Shown here in pieces: positions 1 through 10,962 of a stretch of DNA of 64,000 nt. A program made the translations under genes and the position numbers. Under the pieces are notes generated by a model. The model saw only the letters and a program-made list of their open reading frames with translations, ran no database searches and was not told the origin of the DNA. Positions within the stretch are counted from its first letter, which is position 1, and each line of letters begins with the position of its first letter. This DNA is from Nematostella vectensis (lineage: Eukaryota > Cnidaria > Anthozoa > Actiniaria > Edwardsiidae): assembly GCF_932526225.1 (NCBI RefSeq), contig NC_064045.1:11444442-11508441 (forward strand), read 5' to 3'.

Positions 1-85
1 AATAAGCTCTCCCTTAATAAACGCCTCGCCGCAAAGGAAGAATACAGTATATGAAGGAGCGCCTAGCCCTTCTAGCCGCCTAGCT

Positions 86-265
86 AGGGCCCCGAATGGT
101 CCCCCGAAATTTCGAAGTGCTCGCAGTTTTCGGCTAACCTCGCATGCTCGCGGATCTTTTTGCGCCATGCTCGCATGCTCGCGCAATTTTTTCCGCCGTG
201 CCCGCATAAAAAAAGACGTTTTCGAAAACTCGCAAGTGCTCGCCAAACACCATTCGGGGGCCCTA
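86..265. repeat. Small fold-back element (MITE-like)
   Basis: The left arm, starting TAGGGCCCCGAATGG, is matched in inverted orientation by the right arm ending CCATTCGGGGGCCCTA. Further inside, GAAGTGCTCGC and GCGAGCACTTGC-type stretches also pair across the element. The core is rich in repeated CTCGCATGCTCG motifs and holds no credible gene. The size and paired ends suggest a short non-autonomous DNA transposon; a TA target duplication is possible but cannot be separated from the ends. Confidence 0.6.
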
Positions 266-504
266 TTGCTGACTTGATGAGATGTGAAAGCGATGTATAT
301 TTGGGAAGGGTCATTATTCAACAGGGGGAGGGATACAGGGTAAAGGGCAGGGGCGTGATCAATTTCCGAGGCTCCTTAAGGTCTGTTCACAATGCTTCTG
401 GGGAGAACCCCAGACCCCCTAAAATGGATAAATGAATGTGATGCGCCTTCTGCTTTATGACCTGCGTTTCGCTGGCGTTGAAAACCATTATCCCCTAATG
501 TGTG

Positions 505-690
505 ACCGTGGTGATCCTAGAACCTAATCCTTCAGAACCTAATCAGGACCTACACAGAAACTAAAAACGGTCAGGGGGTCTTCAACAAAAATAATAAAAT
601 AATAAAAACACCTTTAATTGTTAATCAAATCATCCGAAAGAAAGGGATTTTTTTCCATATGAGATCTGCATAATTTTTTGGACCAGTTGA
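505..690 (-). repeat. Partial copy of the ACCGCGGT-ended element
   Basis: It begins ACCGTGGTGATCCTAGAACC and contains the repeated AGAACCTAAT motif and the ACGGTCAGGGGG block seen, inverted, at the far end of the next element (about 1600-1678). Its inner part (AAATCATCCGAAAG...) matches, inverted, about 1100-1160 and, directly, 38025-38080. It looks like an internally deleted copy of the same family lying head to head with the fuller copy that starts at 692. Confidence 0.6.
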
Positions 691-691
691 C

Positions 692-1678
692 ACCGCGGTG
701 ACCCAAAACCTAAAATTTCTTAGAACCTAAACAGAACCTAATAGCAAGGGGGGGGGGGGGGGTAATTGTTAATAACAAAAAATTAAAATTACCCATTTTC
801 TGCATAGAATTACAGAGTAGGGCTGGATATAACTCAAAAAATTTTACAGCGATGTTTTGCGCTATTTAGCGGATCTAGGCTAAATTGCTATTTTTGTCAT
901 CACTAGCGTGAAATATTCAAAAGGCGATCCTACACATAAACATAGCTTAATACAACTGAATAAAAAAATACGGGGGAGCGAATTTGGATTTTGTTCGTAT
1001 AAATAGCAGCTGGGTAGGAGCCATTTTTTTTTCTTTATTTATTTTTTCTTTCTTTCTTTCTATTTGTGTTTTGTGTGAACAAATCAAAAACGGGTTCAAA
1101 AATTATGCAGATCTTGCAGAAAAAAATCCCCTTCTTTCGGATGATTTTATTCTATTTTGGTCAATTTGAGTCCAGTTTATATTTAACTCTCCGTATTTGA
1201 AGCGCAGTTACTGTAGTTGATGTAGCTAGCATGACGTCCAAGCGCGTGATTCAAGCGTGACTTCCGGTGGTCTTCACCGTTCATAGCATTCATTATGTCA
1301 GCGCCAAAAGTTCAAAAGTAGACGATTGCTGTCTGAAAACTTAGCAATAACTTATCGCTAAATCGCTATAGAAACGTTTTAGAAATGCATATTATTGCTA
1401 TTTCCTTGCGTATTGCATAGAAATTTGCAAGCGTCTAAAACCAGAAACCAGACAAGGGATTCTAATCAGACATTAATCTAGGATCCACACAAATTACAGA
1501 AGTTGCTATAAATTTTTCAGAAACCCATATTTATATATTGCCTTTTCATCGATTCTAGCTGATTTTACTCGTTAAAAAGGTATTTTTATTATTTTTTTAC
1601 GTACCCCCCTGACCGTTTTTAGTTTCTGTTAAGGTTCTGATTAGGTTCTAAGGGATTAGGTTCTAGGAGCACCGCGGT
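692..1678 (+). mobile_element. ACCGCGGT-ended inverted-repeat element, near-complete copy
   Basis: Both ends carry the palindrome ACCGCGGT followed inward by several copies of an AGAACCTAA motif, the right end in inverted orientation. A run of 15 G lies at 748-762. There is no gene inside. Related copies are at 505-690, at 6635-7400 (inverted), and at 37757 onward (inverted, split by two later insertions). Copies near 6650 and 37780 use AGATACTAA in place of AGAACCTAA, so at least two subfamilies exist. I read it as a non-autonomous DNA transposon of about 1 kb and cannot name the superfamily. Confidence 0.7.
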
Positions 1679-2066
1679 TCAATTGACTTGGCTAATCAGT
1701 TGCATTTTCTCTATTTAACACTTTCCTTGTCAATTTTTCAGCAACTTACTGATCGTTTTATGTCAAAATAGGCTTAGCTCTTCCCTCTTTTCAAAGTCCC
1801 TCCCAGTTCTTGTTGGAACTAGTCTGTCATTGGTTTAGAGCGATCAATTAATTAGCTGGCCTGGTCGCATGTGCTGGTCACGTGGGTAGTACAGATAGCG
1901 GGCACAAAAAAAGTGTGACATGACGTCATTGACCACAAATTTTGGGTCGCCTAGTTTACCAATTTCTATGCATGGAGCTCCGCGCGCAGCCTGCGGCCGC
2001 GCTGGCTCCGCTAACAACAACGGTTGATTGATTATGTAATCATTATTGCACTTAATGTTTCGTTAG
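1679..2066. other. Spacer upstream of paralogue A, no gene seen
   Basis: I see no coding region or clear repeat here. The gene that follows opens at a splice acceptor (TTCGTTAG at 2059-2066) rather than at a start codon, so at least one upstream exon should exist. No signal-peptide exon could be recognised in this stretch. Confidence 0.4.
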
Positions 2067-4626
2067 GTAAATGACGCCTTTGAAAAGATAACGGCAGAAA
2101 TGAACCATCGCTTTGAACAAATCAAAGAGTACGTCGACCAGCAAGTGATCAGTTCAGATGTTGAAGACCTCAACAGGGATTACCGAGCGCTCGCCACACA
2201 ATGGAAAAACTGTCTGACCGACCGACGTTTACTGCAATGTCAGAGGCAAGTACTTCGAAGAATGGAAGCTGAAGGGACGGAGAAATTCATGATAAAAGAA
2301 TTCAAGTCCAAAAGTGAAGTATCGTACCCGTACGACACAAAGAAGCTTGAAGCGTCCTTGATTGTCTTCCGAGATTTCGCCAGCACCCATTTGTATGCTC
2401 TTAGAACGGCAGCGGACTGCCTGAATGTAGATGACCCCTCAGCATCGGCCGAAGAAATGGCGGAGAGAAAACAAGACTTGAGAGATACTTTGGAAGACAT
2501 TAAGGAATACGGCAAGATGTACAATGAATATGCGGGATGGGCATGTGATAACAAAACCAGGTGAGATCTAACTCTTTAAAGTTAAGAGAATGTATGAGAA
2601 TTTATCTTCCCACATTTTCTCTTTCTTTCTCTTCCCATATATACTTTCCCTATTTCTATCTCTGTTTTTTTCTTCTGATTATAAGAGTAAAAAAGTCCCG
2701 TTTTATGTCCCGTTCTCTCTTCTTTTCTCTATTCCGGCCTTTTCACCTTCCCTATTGTCTTTTGTTACCTGGCAATGCCACACACTATTATTTCTGGAAT
2801 AATCGTAAGGTACGCTGTACTGTAGTAAAGGAACTTCAGGGGCAGATCCAGGATTTCAAAATAGGGAGTGGATAATGGCCGGATAGACGGCTTGTATCTG
2901 ATCCAGAGGTTCTTGGTAGGTCACATAGATCTAACAATACTTCAAGCTGAATTGAATTTGTCGTGTCAGCAAAGTCAAGCAGGGGATGAACAATAATTTC
3001 TCCGTAGTTTTTTAAACAGAATGACTCTTTATCTTTTGCTCAAAAGGGGGGGGGGGGATAATCACCCAATCCACCCCCCTCCCCTGTATCCGCCCCTGAA
3101 CTTAAGGTTATTGCCCAGGCTAAAGAGACATTTTATTTAAATATTTTTAACAAAGTTCCGATAAAGTTGTGATATTCTAACAAAAGATCCCAGATCTGCT
3201 GCATCAGAAATGTGCAAAATGAATGATTGGTTATGTTTTTTTTATTTTAAAATCAATTGAGCAAAAAAAAAAACAATAAACAAAACCTAGTGGAAGGCAG
3301 TTTATTTTAATATTTTTTTAACATAGTTGCGATAAAGTTGTGGCTATTTTAACTAAGGATTCAGAATCTAAAAGATCTAGTGTATCAGAAAAATGCAAGA
3401 AAATATTTATGATTGACTTGAGGTGTTAATTGGATCATACTCTAAGCTCATACTTTAAACAATTAAACGCAAAAAGGAGCAAAAAACAAGTGGCAATGAA
3501 TCAGTAGAGATAAAGGAACAAATCTGTGGCAATGCATTGTTTAATATTTAATGTTTCCTGTTCTGCATTAGTGAAATACTCATATTCAAGAAAATTTAGC
3601 CAAAAATCGTCGTTTTTCCCAGACGCGGTCACTTCCATATAAGAACACTAATGTATTCCTTATTTGGAAAATCTGCCCAATTCTTGTCATTTTTAGGGCT
3701 GCCGTACCGCAGGTGCTTCGCAAACTTTGTGAATTGTATTCAGAAGAGAAAAACAGTGACTGTGACCATCTTTAGTCAATGGAGAAAGCTTCTGAAAAGA
3801 AACTAAATTTCCTCGGTACCAGTCCCCTAAAACGACAACAGTTTCTTCATATGTTAAGAAAATCACGAAAAATCTCTCAAATATTTAGTTTTAAATTGAT
3901 ATGGTCGGAATTGTTAAATGCTAGCCAAGAAGTGATATTGGCAACCTCGCTTCTTTTTTTTCTCGGAAGCGAGCTCACTTTTGTTATCGTTATCGTTACC
4001 AGACATTTTCTAAAGTCCTGATTTTTTACCCTTCAGTCAAATTAGGAAAACCCTATAAAACAGACCCCTCTGTTGTAAATGGGTTCTATTTTTATTGTGC
4101 GGGTCATCACTTGCTCATTTCTCACTGGCTTTGTCACCTTTACTTTACTGTCTTTCAGAGGAAATATCACCAGGAAAGCATAAAAAGTTTTAACGGAATA
4201 GCGAAGGTAGAAACCTACACAGGAGTTTGGTATAAGTGTTTATTTGGAGGAGTTTGCAAGAGGATATGGTTAAATCTCACGATCCAACCCAAGTGCACCA
4301 CCATGTCAGTTGATGGCCAGCATTCCTGCAAGGTCTCCAGGGAAACGAGCCATACTTACCATGAAGGAACACGCAAGTTTATGGAGAATTATCGACAACA
4401 GCTCGAGAATTCAGTCAACACAGCCGCTAGACAGATGTGCGAGTCTTCCTTTGACAACTTCATGGCAGATTTGAAGACGTACTGGAAAACGGAGTTGAAG
4501 AACACCGCTGGCCTTTGGAAACAAGCGTCTGAGGTGGCAGCCGTTGAGCTAACAAGTATTGCCGAAGGTGCCGGACAAAAAGATTTGTCCGGGAATGATG
4601 AGTCCGGAGACGAACCGGAATACTAG
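2067..4626 (+). CDS. Paralogue A: two visible exons of an unrecognised helical protein
   Basis: Exon 1 (2067-2560) follows an acceptor-like TTCGTTAG and is open from its first base; the ATG at 2100 is internal to it. The donor is CCAG|GTGAGA. Exon 2 (4161-4626) ends TACTAG, with AATAAA at 4694. Exon 1 is helix-rich (MNHRFEQIKEYVDQ, FRDFASTHLYAL); exon 2 has several cysteines and an acidic tail (SGNDESGDEPEY). Exon 1 ends in phase 2, and the frame is kept only if the second AG of the acceptor TTTCAGAG is used; paralogue B keeps frame with the first AG. The family is not recognised. The FRDxAxxHLxAL helix loosely recalls the helical N-terminal domain of jellyfish-toxin or Cry-like proteins, but this is a weak resemblance. 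The 5' end of the gene is missing. Confidence 0.6.
2837..3098. mobile_element. CAGGGGCGGATCC-type MITE, copy 1, in intron of paralogue A
   Basis: The ends are CAGGGGCAGATCCAGGAT and, inverted, TGTATCCGCCCCTG. The element is flanked by the 5-bp duplication AACTT (2832-2836 and 3099-3103). The matching intron site in paralogue B (about 8899-8925) reads AAAGGAACTAAAGGCATT with no insertion, so an empty site is visible in the same window. A 5-bp duplication with CAGGGG ends suggests a hAT5-type or Transib-type non-autonomous element. The class is an inference. Confidence 0.85.
3590..3860. repeat. Dispersed repeat shared with 60890-61165 in inverted orientation
   Basis: Shared blocks include CCCAGACGCGGTCACTTCCA, GGCTGCCGTACCGCAGGTGC and GTGACTGTGACCATCTTTAG, all found reversed near the other end of the window. 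The repeat contains no gene. It lies in the intron of paralogue A and is absent from the corresponding intron of paralogue B as far as I can see, so it probably inserted after the tandem duplication. Confidence 0.7.
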
Positions 4627-4693
4627 TTGCTTGAAAGAACCTCTTCGTAAAGGGGTACACTTCTGTAAAGGCACGCATTCGCATTGCCAAATC

Positions 4694-4699
4694 AATAAA
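4694..4699 (+). promoter_or_regulatory. Poly(A) signal of paralogue A
   Basis: AATAAA lies 68 bases after the stop codon. The surrounding 3' untranslated sequence is nearly identical to that of paralogue B, which has AATAAA at 9645. Confidence 0.6.
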
Positions 4700-4744
4700 T
4701 AATATTCAAGCGGTTCTGCTGCTATGTCGTGCATTTGTATTTCA

Positions 4745-4892
4745 CAAGGCCGTAGCCAGAAAACATAGCTTTGGGGATATTTCTTTCATTTGCTTAGGGG
4801 GCAGACGCTATTTTTTTCATGCGTATTTTTGCAAAATCCTGCTCTTCTAAGGAAAAACTGCCTCCCCCTTCCTACGTGCTAGCTACGGCCCT
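4745..4892. repeat. Short inverted-end element GGCCGTAGC...GCTACGGCC
   Basis: The left end GGCCGTAGCCAGAAAA and the right end TGCTAGCTACGGCCCTG are inverted matches. A related sequence follows paralogue B (about 9692-9760) but is cut off there at ACCGCGGG. The insertion therefore probably predates the tandem gene duplication. Confidence 0.5.
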
Positions 4893-5221
4893 GTTTCAAT
4901 TCCCTTTCCTTCATAATGTGTTAACTTATTATTTTCCCTAATTTTTGTGTCACTTTCGTTGTGTTACATCTTCGAACTTGTCTTTACATGTATATAAGAA
5001 ATAGGGAACTGACGGCCAGTGCCGATGTAAAAAAATTTGATAATACTGACATTTGATTGGACAAGCACAGGCTCCCCACCCTATGCGCATAAACGCTCAT
5101 GGAGGAGATCGGCAACGCATGAGCGCGCGCGCCTTTTTTGTACATCTGTGTAACAAAAATACATGAATATATGAAAGAAAGACATGTTTTTCCTTTCACT
5201 TCACTTCGGCTTCACTCACAC

Positions 5222-5222
5222 A

Positions 5223-5253
<31 letters not shown>

Positions 5254-6100
5254 CATACATACATACATACATACATACATACATACATACATACATACAT
5301 ACATACATACATACATACATACATACATACATACATACATACATACATACATACATACATACATACATACATACATACATACATACATACATACATACAT
5401 ACATACATACATACATACATACATACATACATACATACATACATACATACATACATACATACATACATACATACATACATACATACATACATACATACAT
5501 ACATACATACATACATACATACATACATACATACATACATACATACATACATACATACATACATACATACATACATACATACATACATACATACATACAT
5601 ACATACATACATACATACATACATACATACATACATACATACATACATACATACATACATACATACATACATACATACATACATACATACATACATACAT
5701 ACATACATACATACATACATACATACATACATACATACATACATACATACATACATACATACATACATACATACATACATACATACATACATACATACAT
5801 ACATACATACATACATACATACATACATACATACATACATACATACATACATACATACATACATACATACATACATACATACATACATACATACATACAT
5901 ACATACATACATACATACATACATACATACATACATACATACATACATACATACATACATACATACATACATACATACATACATACATACATACATACAT
6001 ACATACATACATACATACATACATACATACATACATACATACATACATACATACATACATACATACATACATACATACATACATACATACATACATACAT
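5222..6100. repeat. Pure (CATA)n microsatellite, about 220 units
   Basis: About 880 bases of uninterrupted CATA tetranucleotide, with the first visible change (CATGCATATATAG) at its right edge. Because the unit is four bases and stop-free, several frames on both strands stay open through it (Tyr-Ile-His-Thr on one strand, Met-Tyr-Val-Cys on the other). These are not genes. It separates the two paralogous gene units. Confidence 0.98.
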
Positions 6101-6634
6101 GCATATATAGGTATTATAATATGGCTTAAATTGATTGCATGCTGGCTCCGCTTTTAGGCAGTGCCAAAATCTATATATTACTTTAGCTAGTTCGGTTAAT
6201 CAGGCCTTAAGTAAACTATTAATCGGGGTCTACCTCCAAACTACCTCACTCCTTAGGGGCGAATTTTGGCCTTGAAGATAGACTAATTGAATCAACTGGT
6301 CTCTGAAAATTGATCACGTCATCTTTCTGTCCTTCTTGTTTTACTGGGGTTGCACGAACCGGTTGTCTGATCTTTTGACTAACTAAAACAACATATCAAG
6401 CACAGATTGATAAAAGTTATATTAAAAAACGCTTAATAATTAAATAACATTTTTAATCAAACTTCGTTTGAAGAAAGACAATTATTAAAAAAAACCACCT
6501 GTAATATTTTTAAAGAACGAGGTTTAGCTTTAAAAAATAACAATTGCAAAGTCCGTTTTTATTATTTGTTATTTGTATTTGTTATTTAAGTCTCAAGCCA
6601 CTGTTGCCTTGTTAGGATGGGCAAACTCTTAAAA

Positions 6635-7400
6635 ACCGCGGTGATCCTAGATACTAATCCTTCAGATACTACTAAGATACTAATCACGGTCAGGCGGGGA
6701 GGGTACTTTATAGAAAAAAATGAATGATAGATATACCTAATCACCGAGCAAAATCAACTACAATGTACGGAAAGGCATATAAATATGGTTTCTAAAATTA
6801 TTTGCAGCCAATTCTATAATTTGTGTGGATAGTAGATTAATGTCTGAATAGAATATCTTGTCTGGTTTCTGGTTTAGACGCCTGCAAATTTATATGCAGT
6901 AGCGATACCAAGCAAATGGCTATGATGTGACTACAAAAAGAAAAATTTATTATCAGGTGCGGATCCAGGATTTCAAAATGGGGAGTGGATAATGGCCGGA
7001 TAGACGGCTTATAACTGATCCAGTGGTACTTGGTAGTTCACCTCATACATCTTAAAATACATTACTTCACGCTGAATTGGATTTGTCGCGTCAGCAAAGT
7101 CAAGCAGGCGAAGGAAATTGGACAGTACCTCCCGTCCCTCAGACATTTATTTTCAAACAAAGTAACTTTTTACTCCAAAAGGGAATGGATATCCATTCAA
7201 TGCACCCACCCTGTATCCGCCCCTGATTATGCATTTCTATAACGTTTCTTTGCCGATATAGCGCTTAATGATAGCTAAGTTTGTAAACTTTTGCACTTTT
7301 GGGCCCCGAAATATTAAAATGTTATTGACGGTGAAGACTACCCAAGTAGGTCACGCTTGGATCACGCGCTTGGAAGTCACGCTAGCTACATAGACTAAAT
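6635..7400 (-). mobile_element. ACCGCGGT-ended element, inverted copy carrying a MITE
   Basis: Starting at ACCGCGGT (6635-6642), the sequence follows the reverse complement of 1678 down to about 1195, including blocks such as TTGTGTGGAT, CTGGTTTCTGGTTT and GTCACGCTTGGATCACGCG. It is interrupted by a second MITE at 6954-7225. The right edge fades near 7400, just before the first visible exon of paralogue B. It may have removed the upstream part of that gene. Confidence 0.7.
6954..7225. mobile_element. CAGGGGCGGATCC-type MITE, copy 2, nested in the older element
   Basis: The ends are CAGGTGCGGATCCAGGAT and CTGTATCCGCCCCTG, flanked by the perfect 5-bp duplication ATTAT (6949-6953 and 7226-7230). 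The uninserted state is visible in the copy at 692-1678, where the reverse complement near 1390 reads AATAATATGCATTTC without interruption. It is collinear with the copy at 2837-3098, sharing the GGATAATGGCCGGATAGACG block. Confidence 0.88.
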
Positions 7401-7424
7401 GCGTTAATCGCAACAATGCGTTAG

Positions 7425-9577
7425 AATTGAACCATCGCTTTGAACAAATCAAAGAGTACGTCGACCAGCGAGTGATCCAATTATATGTTGATGGCCTCAA
7501 CAGTAATTACAGAACGCTCGCCACCCAATGGAAAAACTGTCTGACCGACCGACGTTTACTGCAATGTCAGAGGCAAGTACTTCGCAGAATGGAAGCCGAA
7601 GGGACGGAGAAGTATATTTTGAAAGATTTCAAGTCCGAAAGTGAACAATCGTACCAGGAGACCACAAAGAAACTTGAAGCGTCCTTGATTGTTTTCCGAA
7701 ATTTCGCCAGCACCCATTTGTATGCGCTTAGAACGGCAGCGAACTGCCTGAATGTAGATGACCCCTCAGCATCGGCCGAGGAAAAGGCGGAGAGAAAACA
7801 AGACTTGAGAGATACTTTGGAAGACATTAAGAGATACGGCAAGATGTACCATGAATATGCAGGACAGGCATATATGGAAATAAAACAGAAACAGGTAGGA
7901 TCTTAAATTCTTATTATAATTTTTTTCGGGGTCCGGTATCCATCAAGCTGCGTGCTCTGATTGGCTCTCGTGAGTTGATTTGTAAAAGGACCATCGAAAA
8001 CTGGCTTTTGGTCTTCGGCTTCGGCGGTAAGTATTATCAAGACTTCGGTCACGGTAATCCAAGATACGGACATCCAAGTAGGTAAATAACATATATTTAA
8101 AAAGAGTTAAGTATGATAATTTTTCTTCCTACATATTTTCTTATCTTCTCTTCCCGTATTTTTTTTCTCTATTTCTCATTCTCTATATTTTTTCTACACT
8201 CACTGTAAGAGTGAAAGAGTTGCTGCACAAAAAGCCCAAAAGTTGCAGAAAATTAAAAAGTTGCCACCAAAATTTTCAAAAGTTGCTTGATTTCACGAGC
8301 CGTTTGACGATTAATAATCAAAATATATATATATATTTTTTATTTCCATAAAATATCTACCTTATATATTCTTTAAATAATCAAAGGAGATATACAAAAC
8401 ATTTTTATGTGTAAATTTCAAATAGTTATTTGTTGTAATCAATATATATATTATAGAAACACAACATAAGATATAAGTTTCTAATCCACCCCGTTTTATT
8501 ATACTTTAAACAGCAATTAAGTTTACTTCCTGTTTTTATTGCTGTATTTTATCTGAGAAGGCGAATGTTGCAGAGAATAACCGTTGGATTTCAGCGCCCG
8601 TTAGATAGATAGCTGCCGTCCAGTTTGCAGTGGCGCGTGCCGGGTTAAATCATTCATTATATTTGTAGTTATAATGTAAATATCCTTAGTTTTGATCACT
8701 TATAATAAAAAAATCCTTTCAACAAAGATCTTTTTGGTGTTTGTGTCCATTTGGTGCTTAAAAATTACCAAGGAAAGCAAAAATTGCCCTTAGTTGCTGG
8801 CACTTAACAAAAGTTGCTCGAAACGCTAAAAGTTACTAAAGTTGCCAAGCACAATCTATATATGCCTACCGTGGACACGCTGCTGGTACGCGGTACTGTA
8901 GCAAAGGAACTAAAGGCATTTTAGATTAAGCGGGTGGAAGATGGAAGAAGTAACTGGCAACCTAGCTATCGTTAACGAAGATTTTCTTAAAACTTGATAA
9001 AACCCTATAAAATAGGACGCCTCTGTTATATAGGGGTTCAATTGTAATATTATTGCGCGGGTCTTTCTTGCTCGTCTCACTGACTTTGTCACCTGTCCTT
9101 TACTGTTCAATCTTTCAGAGGGAATACCACCAGAACAGCATCAAAAGTTTTCATGATGAAGCACAAGAAAAGTCAAAATCAGAATGGTTTGGAAACAGTT
9201 GCTCTTTCATGTATTGCTATAAAGTTTGGTTGACGCTCACAATCCATCCCAAGTGCACCACCATGTCAGTTGATGGCCAGCATTCCTGCATGGTCACCAG
9301 GGAAACCAGCCGTTACGATAAAGCTACGCGCGGGTTTATGTATAAAAATTTTAAATCAGAGCTCCAGAATTCTGTCAGAGCAGCCGCTAAACAGATCTGC
9401 AAGTCTTCCCTTGTCAACTTCATGAAAGATTTGGAGACCTACTGGCAAACGGAGTTGGTGAACACCGCTGGCCTGTGGAAACAAGCGTCTGAGGTGGCAG
9501 CCGCTGAGCTAAAAAGTATGGCCAGACAAAAAGATTCGTCCGGAAATGATGAGTCCGGAGACCAACAGGAATACTAG
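7425..9577 (+). CDS. Paralogue B: tandem copy of the unrecognised two-exon gene
   Basis: Exon 1 (about 7425-7894) is closely similar to exon 1 of paralogue A. It lacks the 33 bases just before that gene's MNHRFEQ segment, so its 5' edge is uncertain. The donor is ACAG|GTAGGA in phase 0. Exon 2 (9119-9577) starts at the first AG of TTTCAG|AGG and ends at TAG, with AATAAA at 9645. Both exons are open. A transposon copy ends roughly 25 bases before exon 1, so the upstream exon or promoter may be lost and the gene may be a truncated relic. Conserved between the copies: NCLTDRRLLQCQRQVL, CTTMSVDGQHSC and TAGLWKQASEVAA. Function not recognised. Confidence 0.55.
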
Positions 9578-9644
9578 TTGCTTGAAAGAACCTCTCCGTA
9601 AAGGGGTACACTTCTGTAAAGACACGCATTTGCATTGTCCAAGG

Positions 9645-9650
9645 AATAAA
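9645..9650 (+). promoter_or_regulatory. Poly(A) signal of paralogue B
   Basis: AATAAA lies about 70 bases after the stop codon, in the same position relative to the stop as in paralogue A. Confidence 0.6.
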
Positions 9651-9779
9651 AGATATTCAAGCTGCTATGTCGTGCTTTTAAACATTTTAAGGGCCGTAGC
9701 AAAGAAAATTAGCTTAGGGAATATTTCTTTTGTTTGCTTCGGGGGTAGACGCTATTCATGAACCACCGCGGGCTACGAC

Positions 9780-10960
9780 ACATGGGTTCTCTGGTGCAAC
9801 CTTGATTTACGTAATTTCTTCAAACTCTCCCTATTCTCTTCAAGTTGTGCCTGTATGTTTAGTACAAACAAGAGTGAGAAGAAAAAAAATTAAAACTACT
9901 CGATAAAACGAAAATTCAGGGTAGAGTCCATTTGTAATTTGTTTTTCACTGAGACATCAAATGTTGAAAATGGCATTGATTAATTTCTCGCGTTCTTATG
10001 CCATTCCCGTGCTGCGCTAAATAGGTCATTTTGAAAGCCCTATTATTTTAGTCCGCCAAACATGAATATCAACTCATATATTTTCGAAAATTGTAAGTCC
10101 CCTCCCCCCGTAATATTTCTACAGTACTGACCCGCACTGCTTAACTTTTTCTAACAAAATACATAACGAAAATTCCTACCCCAAGGTGAGGGCATTACAA
10201 AACCCGGTGTCAATAGATTCTGTGGATACCCAGGGGTAGGTCTAGCTTTTTGCTGAAGGGGGGGGGGGGGAGAGGGGCGGTAACAAAGGTGGAGGGGGTA
10301 TTTATTATTTGATATCTTTGGCTTAATAGAAGCTCAAAGGGGGCTATAAACCCCCTAACACTCCCCCTAGATCCTCTACTCGCGAAGGGCGGACCGCATG
10401 TGAATCGTGAGTTGAAGTTCTGAAGCGAAAAGAAAAAAAATAGACACTTGTGAATTTCTCACTGGGTTGGCGGTCGTTCGCAGGTGCTAAATGGACAAAA
10501 AGTAAGGCATCTATTTATGCGACGTGCTGTAGAGAGTATGGAGGCCATGACGTGTAGTATAGAAGAAGACTAATTATAATTTTTTTTTTAAATTCAGGTA
10601 ATTCTTTTGAGCCATTATTTTTGCACCTGCAAGTTGTAAGTTTGAAAATCTAAGGGAACCCTTACTCTTAGAACCGCAGTTTAAAATAGACTGAAGTATT
10701 TATTTCAAAAGTGGAAAAATCAACGAGTATTTTTATTAATATAAGAAAATAAACAAAATTCTAATCAAATTATGTTATAATAGATCAAAATAATATCTCT
10801 GCATGGGAGTATTAAATCGAACGCAAGTAAAAATATATATTTTTGTGCCAATGTGACAATTTGCGTGGATCCCTGTCGGTTAATAAATGCGCATGTTGTT
10901 TTGATATAAAATAAATCTGTTTCAAATTTTAAGCAATAGAAGAACGCCACTTTATTTGTA
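9780..10960. other. AT-rich spacer before the cysteine-rich gene
   Basis: No gene was found. It holds a G13 run at 10258-10270. The last 150 bases are very AT-rich and include a TATA-like GATATAAAATAAAT near 10901-10914, about 50 bases before the ATG at 10963. That could be the promoter of the following gene. Confidence 0.4.
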
Positions 10961-10962
10961 TC

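Noticed and set aside
5138-6157. Long open frames through the CATA array on both strands
   Set aside because: They result from a stop-free tetranucleotide repeat. No non-repeat protein context exists at either end.
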